In this document: positions 1 to 8,097 of the stretch, piece after piece
How positions within the stretch are numbered: the first letter of the stretch is position 1
How the letters are laid out: the number at the start of each line of letters is the position of its first letter
Assembly (NCBI GenBank): GCA_937915745.1
Contig: CALGGJ010000006.1
Span: forward strand, 1 to 21,952
DNA: 21,952 nt
From: an uncultured Prevotellaceae bacterium
GTDB taxonomy: Bacteria; Bacteroidota; Bacteroidia; Bacteroidales; Bacteroidaceae
Direction of reading: 5' to 3'
Made by a program: the position numbers and the translations under genes
Notes under the pieces: model-generated
Seen by the model: the letters and a program-made list of their open reading frames with translations, nothing else
Database searches by the model: none
Told to the model about the DNA's origin: nothing

Positions 1-9
1 AAACATTCG

Positions 10-53
10 TCCCTTTAACTTCTCTTTAACTACCCTTTAACTCCCCTTCAGAG
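10..53. repeat. 11-bp tandem repeat, copy 1
   Basis: Three consecutive 11-base units of consensus TCCCTTTAACT (10-20, 21-31, 32-42) are followed by a decayed unit ending CCCCTTCAGAGCC. The left flank AAACATTCG and the right flank match those of the longer array at 944-1020, so the two are copies of one element. It lies about 75 bases before the start of the secreted protein at 128. The period is close to one DNA helical turn. Its role is unknown. Confidence 0.85.
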
Positions 54-127
54 CCCAATCGGTATGACTTCGGGGTGGATGTATCAAAATACACATAATT
101 TTTCTTAACAACAAAATCAGCAACATT

Positions 128-766
128 ATGAAAGCAACAAGAGCAATCATGACAGTGTTCATCGCACTGTTCGCATGGGCTGCCAACGCACAAACTGCAA
201 CCGAGTTAGTAAACAAGTACAAGGGTCAGGACGGAGTGAAGGCCGAAGACTACATGCCCGACGTGAAGCGCATGGTCGAGATGTTCAAGAACATGCCGGA
301 TGCAGGCGGACAGGGTGGTCCCGGTATGCCCGACATGGCAGCCGTGACAAAAGCCCTCGAAGGTATCAAGACATACACCGTCTATACGCTCCCTGCCGAC
401 AAGGTAGCTGCCGTAAAGGCCGATGTGGAGGCGCTGAAAGACTACAAGTCGCTCATCGAATTTGTAGAGGACGCCGGCGGACAGGGCGGGTTCGGAATGC
501 CTGAACCAAAGACTGGAGCCGACGGAGTACGCCGTCTGCAACTCCCTGACATGTTCCAGCAGCAGGGTGGCTCAATGCAGGCATACGCCAAAGTCGTTGA
601 CAACAAGTTCAACGAGGTGGTTTTCTTAACTACCGGACAGAACAGCGCACTGTCGTTCGTAGAAGCAACCGACCTCACCGTCGATAACCTCATGATGATC
701 ATGATGATGCCAATGATGCGCGCCATGCAGCAAGGCGGAGGCGGATTCGGCGGAGGCGGATTCTAA
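128..766 (+). CDS. Secreted DUF4252-like protein with Met/Gly-rich tail
   Basis: A 212-residue protein of unknown function. Residues 1-21 form a signal peptide ending in ANA, with mature Gln at position 22, so it is exported. The middle part (about 75-195) has the pattern I associate with DUF4252: a 'LVNKY' helix at the start, a short beta-rich region with 'SLIEFVED', a 'YAKVVDNKFNEVVFLTTG' strand pair, and a final 'VDNLMMI' segment. I cannot run a profile search, so the family is tentative. Two Gly/Gln/Pro/Met insertions (near 57-66 and 116-125) share a 'GGQGG' pattern. The C terminus is a run of methionines followed by Gly-Phe repeats. Its only upstream feature is the 11-bp array; no clear TAnnTTTG element was found. 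No terminator follows. Confidence 0.75.
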   Translation: MKATRAIMTVFIALFAWAANAQTATELVNKYKGQDGVKAEDYMPDVKRMVEMFKNMPDAGGQGGPGMPDMAAVTKALEGIKTYTVYTLPADKVAAVKADVEALKDYKSLIEFVEDAGGQGGFGMPEPKTGADGVRRLQLPDMFQQQGGSMQAYAKVVDNKFNEVVFLTTGQNSALSFVEATDLTVDNLMMIMMMPMMRAMQQGGGGFGGGGF

Positions 767-813
767 CCAATCATGAATCTAAAAAGCAGAAGGGAATGGA
801 AGAGAATGGAAAG

Positions 814-880
814 GAACGTTTTCGTTAAGCCAATTGACCAAAGGGAGCTTGCTCACTTTGGCATGGCGAGAAAACGAAGA
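814..880. repeat. Imperfect inverted repeat, dispersed element copy A
   Basis: The core arms CCAAAGGGAGC (838-848) and GCTCACTTTGG (851-861) pair at 10 of 11 positions. Outside them CGTTTTCG (from 818) and CGAGAAAACG (868-877) extend the stem imperfectly. Bases 828-872 match 3626-3670 without gaps at 35 of 45 positions, so this is a member of a dispersed family. It lies in the gene-free stretch 767-1063, which otherwise holds a purine-rich run (781-816) and the 11-bp array. Confidence 0.7.
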
Positions 881-891
881 CCGAAGGTCAA

Positions 892-965
892 GTTAAAAGG
901 ATAGGAAGGGACGTTACTTACAGGGGTGTTTACAAAACATTCGTCCCTTTAACTTCCCTTTAACT
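892..965. repeat. Inverted repeat formed with the 11-bp array
   Basis: The segment 892-914 (AGTTAAAAGGATAGGAAGGG followed by ACG) is nearly the reverse complement of the first two repeat units at 943-965. A loop of about 28 bases lies between them. The 11-bp array therefore has a partner arm upstream, and the whole could fold as a long imperfect hairpin in RNA. The upstream arm of copy 1, if it exists, would lie outside the window. Confidence 0.6.
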
Positions 966-1020
966 TCCCTTTAACTCCCCTTTAACTTCTCTTTAACTTC
1001 CCTTTAACTCCCCTTCTGAG
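944..1020. repeat. 11-bp tandem repeat, copy 2
   Basis: Six consecutive units of TCCCTTTAACT with few changes (944-954, 955-965, 966-976, 977-987, 988-998, 999-1009) are followed by the decayed end CCCCTTCTGAG. Flanks match copy 1: AAAACATTCG on the left and GAGCC on the right. It ends about 44 bases before the dipeptidase start. Differing unit numbers in the two copies suggest growth or shrinkage by slippage. Confidence 0.9.
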
Positions 1021-1063
1021 CCTAATAAGCCCAGAGCTTGCGAAACTTAAATTATTTTCTTAT

Positions 1064-2710
1064 ATGAAACGGACATTCATACTTACGCTTTTTTTATCGG
1101 TGGTTCTGACTTCCACCTACCCATGCACCAACCTCATCGTAGGTAAAGGGGCATCGGCCGACGGAAGCGTCATCGTGAGCTACAATGCCGACTCATACGG
1201 CATGTACGGCAACCTCTACTACCATGTGGGCGGCACACACCCGAAGGGCGAGATGCGCCCGGTCTTCGAATGGGATACCAACAAGTACCTGGGCGAGATT
1301 CCGCAGGCCGAGCGCACCTACAACGTAATAGGACAGATGAACGAAAACCAAGTGTCAATATGCGAAACAACTTTCGGCGGACACGAGGAGCTGGTCGATC
1401 CAGGGGGCATCATCGACTACGGAAGCCTTATATACATAGGACTGGAACGCTCGCGCACAGCCCGGGAAGCCATCAAGATAATGACCGACCTCGTGGCCGA
1501 GTATGGCTATTGCAGCGAAGGCGAAACATTCACCATTGCCGACAAGAACGAAGTGTGGTTGATGGAAATGGTGGGCATGGGCCCCGGGTCGAAGAATGCT
1601 GCATGGGTGGCTGTAAGAATTCCGGATGACTGCATATCGGCTCATGCCAACCAAAGTCGCATCACACGCTACTTCACACTCTTCCCCAAGACCGATGTGA
1701 TATACAACAAAGACAACGTGAAGTTCGCACGCCAACAGGGATTCTTCACAGGAAAAGACCAGGACTTCAGTTTCCGCGACGCCTTCAACCCGCTCGACTT
1801 CAGTGGAATACGCTACTGCGATGCACGTGCATGGAGTTTCATGCGACGGCATGCCGACGGCATGGACAAATACCTGCCATACATCAACGGTGAAGACATG
1901 ACAGGCGAGATGCCGCTCTACGTCCGCCCCAACCACAAACTCAGCGTGGCAGATGTGAAAAACGGTATGCGCGACCACTACGAAGGCACACCGCTCGACA
2001 TCACATCCGACCTCGGAGCCGGAGCCTACTCGATGCCGTACCGTCCAAGCCCCCTCAGCTTCAAGGTAGGCGAACAAGAATACTTCAACGAACGCCCAAC
2101 CAGCACCCAGCAGACAGGATTCACATTTGTGGGGCAGATGCGCTCATGGCTGCCCGATGCCATCGGCGGTATCGTGTGGTGGGGTAACGACGATGCCAAC
2201 ATGGTGCCATATACCCCTATATATTGCGGAGCAAGCGATGTACCACAGTGCTACCTGCGCAAGCAAGACATACAAGACGAAGTGACCTTCTCATGGCAAT
2301 CGGCATTCTGGATGCAGAACGTAGTGAGCAACATGGTATATCCATACTACTCGAAGATGTACCCCGACCTGCGTCGGGCCATCGACCAACTCGAAGAAGA
2401 ATACACACGCGAAACCCCCGACATAGACCGCCAGGCACAGGCACTGGCCGGAAACAATCCGACAGAAGTCGGTCCGATGCTCGCACGCTACAGCAAGGCA
2501 GCCGCACAGCACATGATGCAGACATGGGATAAGCTCTACCGCTACCTCGTGGTGAAACATCAAGACATGGTGGTGAAGAAAGAGAATGACGACGGAACCT
2601 TCGCCCGAACCCCTGACGGACTCGGTGCACCGCCGACACGCCCCGGATATCCAACCGAATACCGGAAACGAGTGGTAAACGAGACAGGAAAGAGGTATGA
2701 GATGAAATAA
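1064..2710 (+). CDS. Secreted C69-family dipeptidase
   Basis: A 548-residue peptidase of family C69 (dipeptidase A / PepD group, N-terminal nucleophile fold). It would hydrolyse dipeptides outside the cytoplasm. Residues 1-20 are a hydrophobic signal sequence and Cys21 in 'YPCTNLIVG' is the expected catalytic nucleophile. Removal of the leader would leave Cys at the new N terminus, as this family needs. Other family features are 'KGASADGSVIVSYNAD' (about 28-43), 'ICETTFGG' near 100 and 'EVWLMEMVG' near 165. The length is normal for the secreted Bacteroidales members. The start ATGAAACGG opens the signal peptide and no alternative start is needed. A strong palindromic terminator follows. It stands alone as a transcription unit. 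Confidence 0.92.
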   Translation: MKRTFILTLFLSVVLTSTYPCTNLIVGKGASADGSVIVSYNADSYGMYGNLYYHVGGTHPKGEMRPVFEWDTNKYLGEIPQAERTYNVIGQMNENQVSICETTFGGHEELVDPGGIIDYGSLIYIGLERSRTAREAIKIMTDLVAEYGYCSEGETFTIADKNEVWLMEMVGMGPGSKNAAWVAVRIPDDCISAHANQSRITRYFTLFPKTDVIYNKDNVKFARQQGFFTGKDQDFSFRDAFNPLDFSGIRYCDARAWSFMRRHADGMDKYLPYINGEDMTGEMPLYVRPNHKLSVADVKNGMRDHYEGTPLDITSDLGAGAYSMPYRPSPLSFKVGEQEYFNERPTSTQQTGFTFVGQMRSWLPDAIGGIVWWGNDDANMVPYTPIYCGASDVPQCYLRKQDIQDEVTFSWQSAFWMQNVVSNMVYPYYSKMYPDLRRAIDQLEEEYTRETPDIDRQAQALAGNNPTEVGPMLARYSKAAAQHMMQTWDKLYRYLVVKHQDMVVKKENDDGTFARTPDGLGAPPTRPGYPTEYRKRVVNETGKRYEMK

Positions 2711-2800
2711 GCCATAAGCCCAGGCCGACATATTTCAGACAGCCCCGCCCCCTCTCTCTGAAATACACGCCCATATTACACTTGTCATTCTAATTCATTT

Positions 2801-2838
2801 TCTGAGGGTGTGCCAAAACGTTTTGACACACCCTCAGA
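2801..2838. terminator. Bidirectional palindromic terminator
   Basis: A 38-base palindrome with 18 of 19 positions pairing. The left arm is TCTGAGGGTGTG, CAAAACGTTTTG lies at or near the centre, and CACACCCTCAGA closes it. It sits between the convergent genes ending at 2710 and 2877 and is preceded by a T-rich stretch, so it can serve both. Its GGGTGT..CAAAA arm resembles the terminator at 4811-4853. Confidence 0.85.
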
Positions 2839-2876
2839 CTCTGTATTCGGGACCCTATAGCCACCCGGCACCGACA

Positions 2877-3383
2877 CTATCGGTAACGCTCGGGTATGTA
2901 GTCGGCACCATACACACGTTCTACCCATCCGAGGAAACGACGCATCTCAGCCTCCATCAGCTCATCGTCAGTGTCGGGTCTGAACACATGGATATCGCCC
3001 CACAGCTTGTGAGTAGGTTCATCATACAGTATCATCCCCACACCGCTGCAGACATCGCGCCTGGACCACCGGTTGAAACGTGACGCCTCGCGCCTGGAAA
3101 CGAAACCGACGAGCTTGCCATCATCGCGAATCACCGACATCGAATCGGCATTATATCCATTGTCGGGGTCGGACTTCACTGCCACTATCACAGCCCCTAT
3201 ATCATCGCGGTTGCACTGGTAGCGGATATTGGCCACACGAATGGAATACATGCCGAGCGAAGAACTAGGCAGATAAGGCGGATACTTCGATTCCCAGACC
3301 GCACGCTTCTTCTTGTCGCGATATACAGCCACATAGTAGAGCAACGGAGCACAAATGACAATGACGATAAAAAATGGTAACAT
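2877..3383 (-). CDS. Membrane-anchored HIRAN-like protein
   Basis: A 168-residue protein of no assured function. Residues 2-20 are a hydrophobic segment (LPFFIVIVICAPLLYYVAVY) followed by basic residues, so it is probably an N-terminal membrane anchor with the rest in the cytoplasm. Residues about 48-105 resemble a HIRAN domain: 'VANIRYQC', then 'IGAVIVAVKSDPDNGYNADSM', then 'DGKLVGFVSRREASRF'. In the family these correspond to the opening strand, the D-x-x-N-x-Y-[DN]-x-x-[AS] loop and the G-[YF]-[IV] strand. HIRAN domains are usually linked to DNA ends in helicases, but short stand-alone versions are common in Bacteroidetes. The last 45 residues are acidic and helical. It is convergent with the dipeptidase and diverges from the mannose-1-phosphate guanylyltransferase gene. 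Confidence 0.65.
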   Translation of the reverse strand: MLPFFIVIVICAPLLYYVAVYRDKKKRAVWESKYPPYLPSSSLGMYSIRVANIRYQCNRDDIGAVIVAVKSDPDNGYNADSMSVIRDDGKLVGFVSRREASRFNRWSRRDVCSGVGMILYDEPTHKLWGDIHVFRPDTDDELMEAEMRRFLGWVERVYGADYIPERYR

Positions 3384-3700
3384 AACGCTGTCTTCCTGTT
3401 CGATTCAGAATTCTGTATTAATCGTACAACCTGTTCGGTTTCTTACAACGACCGACCGGCACCGCACGGAAAACACGGCCCATTGTAAATTCCGACATGC
3501 GAATATAGGGAGAAAAAACGGATAAACGAGCATATAAGCGAGTTTTTAACAAACTTTATCTAAAAAAATTTGTACACACCGACAAAAATGCCTACATTAG
3601 CAAGGTTTTTAACCCGTTTGCGCCTAGCCAAATGACCAAGAGAAACTTGCTCACCCTGACACAGCGAGAACCTGAATTTGTCTGAACTAAAACCATCTCT
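3384..3700. other. Gene-free divergent intergenic region
   Basis: About 317 bases between two divergently transcribed genes. It holds A/T-rich sequence at 3505-3600 that probably contains both promoters, but I cannot find a clean TAnnTTTG element on either strand. It also holds copy B of the dispersed 45-base element (3626-3670). No open frame looks real. Confidence 0.6.
3626..3670. repeat. Dispersed 45-base element, copy B
   Basis: Matches 828-872 without gaps at 35 of 45 positions. The best-kept blocks are AGCCAA, TGACCAA, CTTGCTCAC and GCGAGAA. The inverted-repeat core of copy A is largely lost here, because the changes fall in both arms. It ends 30 bases before the start codon at 3701, so it lies in the leader of that gene. 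Confidence 0.65.
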
Positions 3701-4783
3701 ATGAATAACAACCATTATTGTGTCATCCTGGCCGGAGGAATCGGAACACGACTCTGGCCCAGCAGCAGCCGACGATGTCCAAAGCAGTTTCTCGATCTGC
3801 TAGGGACCGGCGAGACCCTACTGCAAGCGACATACCGGCGATATGCATCGTTCATCAGTCCGGAAAACATAATAGTATTAGTAAACGAAATGCATCGCGA
3901 CATCGTACGCCAACAACTGCCACAGCTTCCCGACTGGAACCTCCTGCTCGAACCCATGCGCCGCAACACGGTGCCGAGTGTGACATGGGCTGCAATCAAC
4001 ATCAGACAGCGTAACCGCGACGCACTACTGATTATCAGTCCTTCTGACCAACTCATAACCAACGAAGCCGCACTGCAAGACAATGTACTGAAGGCCTTCG
4101 ATTACATCGAAAGTAACCAGAGGTTGCTTGCACTGGGCATCAGGCCCTCACGACCCGACACAACATACGGATACATACAGATGGCCGACACAGCCGACGA
4201 TGATATACACAAGGTCAAGAGCTTCATCGAAAAACCGGAAGCAGAGTTTGCAAAGATATTCATGGAGAGTCATGAGTTTCTGTGGAACACCGGCATATTC
4301 GCATGGAGTGCCGACACATTCCTTAACACAGTGATGCAAATATCGAGCGAGTTTCAGGAGGTGATGCACGAAGTGGAGGTGAGACTCATGGAGGGTCAGA
4401 ACCATTCTGAACTGATAAACAATGCATTTGCCATCAGCCCGAACATCCCGCTCGAAACAGGTGTGCTTGAAAAGGTAGATAACGTCGATGTGATGTTGTG
4501 CCACTTCGGATGGACAGACCTCGGAACATGGGACAAACTATACGACGTGATGCCAAAACAAGATGGCAACAATGTGACTATCGGTGCAAAGGCCATGTAT
4601 TACGACACGACCGACTGCATTGTAAAACTGCCTGAAGGCAAGCTGGCCGTGTTGCAGGGGTTGCACGACTACAACGTGATTGACAGCGGCAGCATACTCC
4701 TGGTATGCCGACGCAACAATCAAAGTGCGATACGCATGATTGTGAACGATGTACAGATGAATATGGGTGAAGAATTCCTGTAA
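3701..4783 (+). CDS. manC: Mannose-1-phosphate guanylyltransferase
   Basis: A 360-residue nucleotidyltransferase that makes GDP-mannose from mannose-1-phosphate and GTP in the cytoplasm, feeding GDP-fucose, capsule and glycoprotein glycans. The N terminus has the pyrophosphorylase signature 'LAGGIGTRLWPSSSRRCPKQF' split as LAGGIGTRLWP (10-20) and PKQF (27-30). Further family features are 'ISPSDQLI' (about 111-118), 'GYIQ' near 151, the 'KSFIEKP' sugar-binding motif near 171-177, and 'WNTGIFAW' near 196-203. The length fits the single-domain form without the C-terminal isomerase domain of bifunctional ManC/AlgA enzymes. It is monocistronic, with a strong terminator 28 bases after the stop. Confidence 0.93.
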   Translation: MNNNHYCVILAGGIGTRLWPSSSRRCPKQFLDLLGTGETLLQATYRRYASFISPENIIVLVNEMHRDIVRQQLPQLPDWNLLLEPMRRNTVPSVTWAAINIRQRNRDALLIISPSDQLITNEAALQDNVLKAFDYIESNQRLLALGIRPSRPDTTYGYIQMADTADDDIHKVKSFIEKPEAEFAKIFMESHEFLWNTGIFAWSADTFLNTVMQISSEFQEVMHEVEVRLMEGQNHSELINNAFAISPNIPLETGVLEKVDNVDVMLCHFGWTDLGTWDKLYDVMPKQDGNNVTIGAKAMYYDTTDCIVKLPEGKLAVLQGLHDYNVIDSGSILLVCRRNNQSAIRMIVNDVQMNMGEEFL

Positions 4784-4810
4784 TCACCGATGATGACAAT
4801 GCAGCAAGCA

Positions 4811-4853
4811 AAAGGGGTGTATCAAAGCCGATTGACTTTTGATACACCCCTTT
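4811..4853. terminator. Bidirectional terminator, 16-bp perfect stem
   Basis: AAAGGGGTGTATCAAA (4811-4826) pairs perfectly with 4838-4853 across an 11-base loop. A-rich sequence lies before it and T residues end it, so it can act on both strands. It lies between the convergent manC and the 990-residue gene. Confidence 0.9.
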
Positions 4854-4874
4854 CCTGCGATTGTGGGTACTTAT

Positions 4875-4891
4875 CCCAGATCGGTCATTAG
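4875..4891. repeat. Shared 17-base motif, copy 1
   Basis: CCCAGATCGGTCATTAG, which differs at one base from 21863-21879. It lies between the terminator at 4811 and the stop of the gene ending at 4921. No other context was recognised. Confidence 0.6.
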
Positions 4892-4920
4892 TGTTTGGGG
4901 CCTATTGCCTGATTGCAGCA

Positions 4921-7893
4921 TCATTTGATTACCACTTTCTTTCCACCCTTGATGTAGATACCCTTTGCAGGGGTCTCTACCCGACGGCCGGTCAGATCGT
5001 AGATTGCTGCATCGTCGGTTGTCTCCACCTTCACTCCGCCAACCGCCACAGGCAGTTCAGGGGCAGCAACTTCACCAAGCGAGATACATGTAAGGTGGAA
5101 GTTGTCGAGCTTGAACCATCCCGCACCGCTCACTGGCCTCACAACGCCTCCGGCACCGACATTATTGGTACGGAAACCAACCTTTGCAATACCGTCTTCA
5201 TCAACGCGGAACTTGACAGACATCGGACGCAACAGCGATGTGTAGTCGCCCGAAACATCGTTGTCGTAACCTGCGTATGAGAAGTAAGTAACGGCATCAC
5301 TTGTATTATATTTTTCGAGCACCTGTGCATCAAGGATGTCCTGAGTGAAGTTGTCGGCATAATCGCTTTCACGTCCCCACATCTGTATGCTTTGGTTTCC
5401 GAACAGACGCTGGGTCGTAATGTTGATACCTGCCCAGTTGTGTTCTACCATCAAGTCGGCTGTCAGTTCATAAACACCTGCAGGGAGGTGGAGTTCCTGA
5501 TAGATTTCGACTTCTGGTATATTGTCGCTCCAAATGCCCCAGAGGTGACTGCCGTCGGTAGGTTGCTGTGTATATACCTCACCATCAAACTCTACACTGA
5601 TATTGTCGCCGCGGTTGATTGCGCACCAGGCTGAAACACCGTTGGCTGAAATATCGCTCCTGGTCTTAACCACATTGCCATTGAGCACGAGTGTCCAGCC
5701 GTTAGGCACGTCTTCCACACCACCGCTCGTATCGTTACCCTGTGTAGAACTCCAGTCTTCGAAACTGTTGTTCTTGATGTATTCGGTGAGATCCATGCCT
5801 TCCTCCACCTCGTCAGATTCGATGCAAGCCTGCAGGGCGTCGGCCAGTTTCTGTATTGCAGCATCGATTTCCTCGTTGCTGGTGTAAACCTGGTCTTCCC
5901 AACCCTCTTCCACTTCCATGATAGCGTCGCCGAAGATTTCGGCACCCATCTTGGCTGAATATATTTCAAGGTTTTCGTATGCATCAGATATGGCGTCAGC
6001 CAGTTCTGCGTATTTGTCAGCCGACTCGAATGCATCGGCCATGACTGCATTGATGGCGACAATTGCGTTGTTGATGTCTTCGGCACTGCTGCCTGAATCA
6101 ACGGCCTTTGATGCTTCGAGGGCTGCAGTTGCTGTTTCGCGAACGCCTGGATACATCTTGGTGTCGTAGTCGTCGAGCAGGTAGTCGAGTTTGGCCTGGA
6201 AGAAGTCGTTGATGGCAAGAGCGTCAGCGACATTATAGCCTTCGCTCTTGATGCGGAAGTCGTCAACCTTGAACCATCCGTCGCCACCGGCTCCGTTTGA
6301 ACTTGAGCGCAATGCAGCAGCGATATTGCCATCTGTGCGCACACCGAATGTGAGTGTTCCGTCATAGACGTATGCCTTCACCTCGATTGGTTGAAGCTGT
6401 CGGTCGGTTACAGGCTCTATGTTACCCTGGAATGCATATACTTCGTCTTGTGCCAGTTTGTCGAGGTCGTATTCGTCTTCAGCTCCGAAGTAAGTAGAGT
6501 TGAGGTTTCCGAACACGCGCTGTGTCGTACGTCTCGACCCGCTGCCGTTTGCACCCACCATGAGTTGTGCGCTCACTGTGTAGGTTCCGTTTTCGAGGCC
6601 TTCTATAGTCTGGCTCAGTTCGTAGGTAGGAATTCCGCTTACCCAGATACCGAATGCGTAGTTTCCGTCCTTACCATCAGCATCGTCGTTGACTCCGTGC
6701 CATCCACCTACACCGGCACTGCGCACTTCTGCTTCCGTAACCACCTGCTTGCCGTTGATATATATGTTCCATCCTGCAGGTGCTCCGGCCACGCTGGTAG
6801 TCATGCTGCCGTTTTGTGCGCTCAGGTCTTCGAACGACATGTTCTGTCCGAGGCTTGTGATGTCGCCTGCACCCAGTGCGAAGTTTTCTACTGCGGCTGC
6901 AAGTGTGGCTTGTGCAGCAGCGAGCGATTCAGGATTTGTCTGGGTGTTGAATGCCTGCATTGCATTGGCTATGGCTGCGAGCAGCACTGCGTCGGCATCT
7001 TCTACGGCTTCTGCCTTCTCCAGTTCCTGATAGAAATCGGTCTTTGCACTGATGAGCCGGTTGAGTGTCTCTACGTCTTCATCGAAGAATTCAACTCCGT
7101 TATATACCTCAAGCACGGCATCGAGTGTTACCTTGAAACCATCTGCATAGTCGGCATACGACTCGTCGTCGATGTATTTGCTCACATAGCTGTTGATTAT
7201 TGCAAACCCCTGTGCCTTGGTGATGAAGTCTTGCACGTCGTCGGTCTCGACGAATGCCCAGTTGCATGATGCAGAGTCGGCCATGACGTAGATTACGTCT
7301 TCTTCGCCTTGAGGTCCTACCACCGGTATCATGATGTCGTTTCCGTCGGCATCCTTGGCACGTCCGCCATAGAAATCCGGATACCATCCGTCACCGTTAT
7401 ACGACACAACGATGTATGCACCGCCCGCATTGAGATGCACGTGGTACCCGAAGGCATCTGTGTTGTTGCCTGTGGTTGGTTCCAGATAATAGAATCCTGC
7501 TTCAGTTCCGTTTGTCACTACCCAGTCGCACTGCGACTGTGAGTTGATGTTCACATTGCCAGTGCCTGATGGCAGGTTTACATAATAGCGTACCGTCACG
7601 GTTTCTTCGTCGGTGGTTTCTTCGACATCGCGATAGAACGACCATGTGCCGTCAGCGTTGCTCTGTGCGGTGAATGTGAGGTAGTTGCTTTCGTTGGCAC
7701 CCCAGTTGACGAGTGCTCCGTCCCAGCTTGTGCGGCCGAGGTAGCTTGATAGTGTGCAGTAGTTGAACATTGTGTAGGTCTTGCCTGCCTCCAGTTTCGA
7801 TGGTGTAGGAGGCATGATGGTCTGTGCTGTTGCTGCCAGACCGACCATGCACAGTGCAACCAGCATGACTGCGTTTGTGTAGATTTTTTTCAT
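4921..7893 (-). CDS. Large secreted modular protein with duplicated domain
   Basis: A 990-residue exported protein of unknown function. Residues 1-23 are a signal peptide ending in ATAQ. An N-terminal beta-rich region (about 30-210) is followed by an acidic helical region (about 215-345). Module 1 (about 351-550) is followed by a second helical FIVAR-like region (about 553-700), module 2 (about 708-935) and a sorting-type tail (about 960-990, 'AIYDLTGRRVETPAKGIYIK'). The two modules follow the same order: 'SFED', 'GW...NG..V', 'G[IN]W', 'TTQR[VL]FGN', 'GVRT/GFRT' and a closing 'GWFK[VL]D[DN]F'. That closing pattern suggests a carbohydrate-binding beta-sandwich. The protein is strongly acidic, with no catalytic motif I recognise. 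A cell-surface glycan-binding or adhesin-like role is inference. It is monocistronic, from a promoter at 7947. Confidence 0.8.
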   Translation of the reverse strand: MKKIYTNAVMLVALCMVGLAATAQTIMPPTPSKLEAGKTYTMFNYCTLSSYLGRTSWDGALVNWGANESNYLTFTAQSNADGTWSFYRDVEETTDEETVTVRYYVNLPSGTGNVNINSQSQCDWVVTNGTEAGFYYLEPTTGNNTDAFGYHVHLNAGGAYIVVSYNGDGWYPDFYGGRAKDADGNDIMIPVVGPQGEEDVIYVMADSASCNWAFVETDDVQDFITKAQGFAIINSYVSKYIDDESYADYADGFKVTLDAVLEVYNGVEFFDEDVETLNRLISAKTDFYQELEKAEAVEDADAVLLAAIANAMQAFNTQTNPESLAAAQATLAAAVENFALGAGDITSLGQNMSFEDLSAQNGSMTTSVAGAPAGWNIYINGKQVVTEAEVRSAGVGGWHGVNDDADGKDGNYAFGIWVSGIPTYELSQTIEGLENGTYTVSAQLMVGANGSGSRRTTQRVFGNLNSTYFGAEDEYDLDKLAQDEVYAFQGNIEPVTDRQLQPIEVKAYVYDGTLTFGVRTDGNIAAALRSSSNGAGGDGWFKVDDFRIKSEGYNVADALAINDFFQAKLDYLLDDYDTKMYPGVRETATAALEASKAVDSGSSAEDINNAIVAINAVMADAFESADKYAELADAISDAYENLEIYSAKMGAEIFGDAIMEVEEGWEDQVYTSNEEIDAAIQKLADALQACIESDEVEEGMDLTEYIKNNSFEDWSSTQGNDTSGGVEDVPNGWTLVLNGNVVKTRSDISANGVSAWCAINRGDNISVEFDGEVYTQQPTDGSHLWGIWSDNIPEVEIYQELHLPAGVYELTADLMVEHNWAGINITTQRLFGNQSIQMWGRESDYADNFTQDILDAQVLEKYNTSDAVTYFSYAGYDNDVSGDYTSLLRPMSVKFRVDEDGIAKVGFRTNNVGAGGVVRPVSGAGWFKLDNFHLTCISLGEVAAPELPVAVGGVKVETTDDAAIYDLTGRRVETPAKGIYIKGGKKVVIK

Positions 7894-7946
7894 TGTCAGT
7901 TTGGTTTTATAGCTATGGTTAATAAAAAAGGATTGTTTTTACGCCC

Positions 7947-7954
7947 CAAAGTTA
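7947..7954 (-). promoter_or_regulatory. -7 promoter element of the 990-residue gene
   Basis: On the minus strand this reads TAACTTTG, a match to the Bacteroidota -7 consensus TAnnTTTG, 53 bases before the start codon. A TTG lies 24 bases upstream, longer than the usual spacing of about 19, so the -33 element is uncertain. Confidence 0.55.
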
Positions 7955-8097
7955 CGGATAAATCGCCAGATACCTGCACAAAAACGGGAAGAAAATTCTA
8001 TTTTTGCACAAAGTTTTCGTTGCATATATATTAAGTAAGGTGTATCAGTGGCAAACGCTTATCCCGAAACGAAACATGGAAGGTGTATGTTGATGTG

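Noticed and set aside
1355..2077. 240-residue minus-strand frame
   Set aside because: It lies wholly inside the dipeptidase gene, which has clear family motifs; Cys/His-rich composition is typical of a shadow frame.
5592..6365. 257-residue minus-strand frame in the 990-residue gene
   Set aside because: Same strand but another frame; Ser/Thr/Arg-rich with no motif, while the main frame keeps duplicated domain patterns.
6391..7269. 292-residue plus-strand frame
   Set aside because: Antisense to the 990-residue gene, with Cys/Val-rich shadow composition and no motif.
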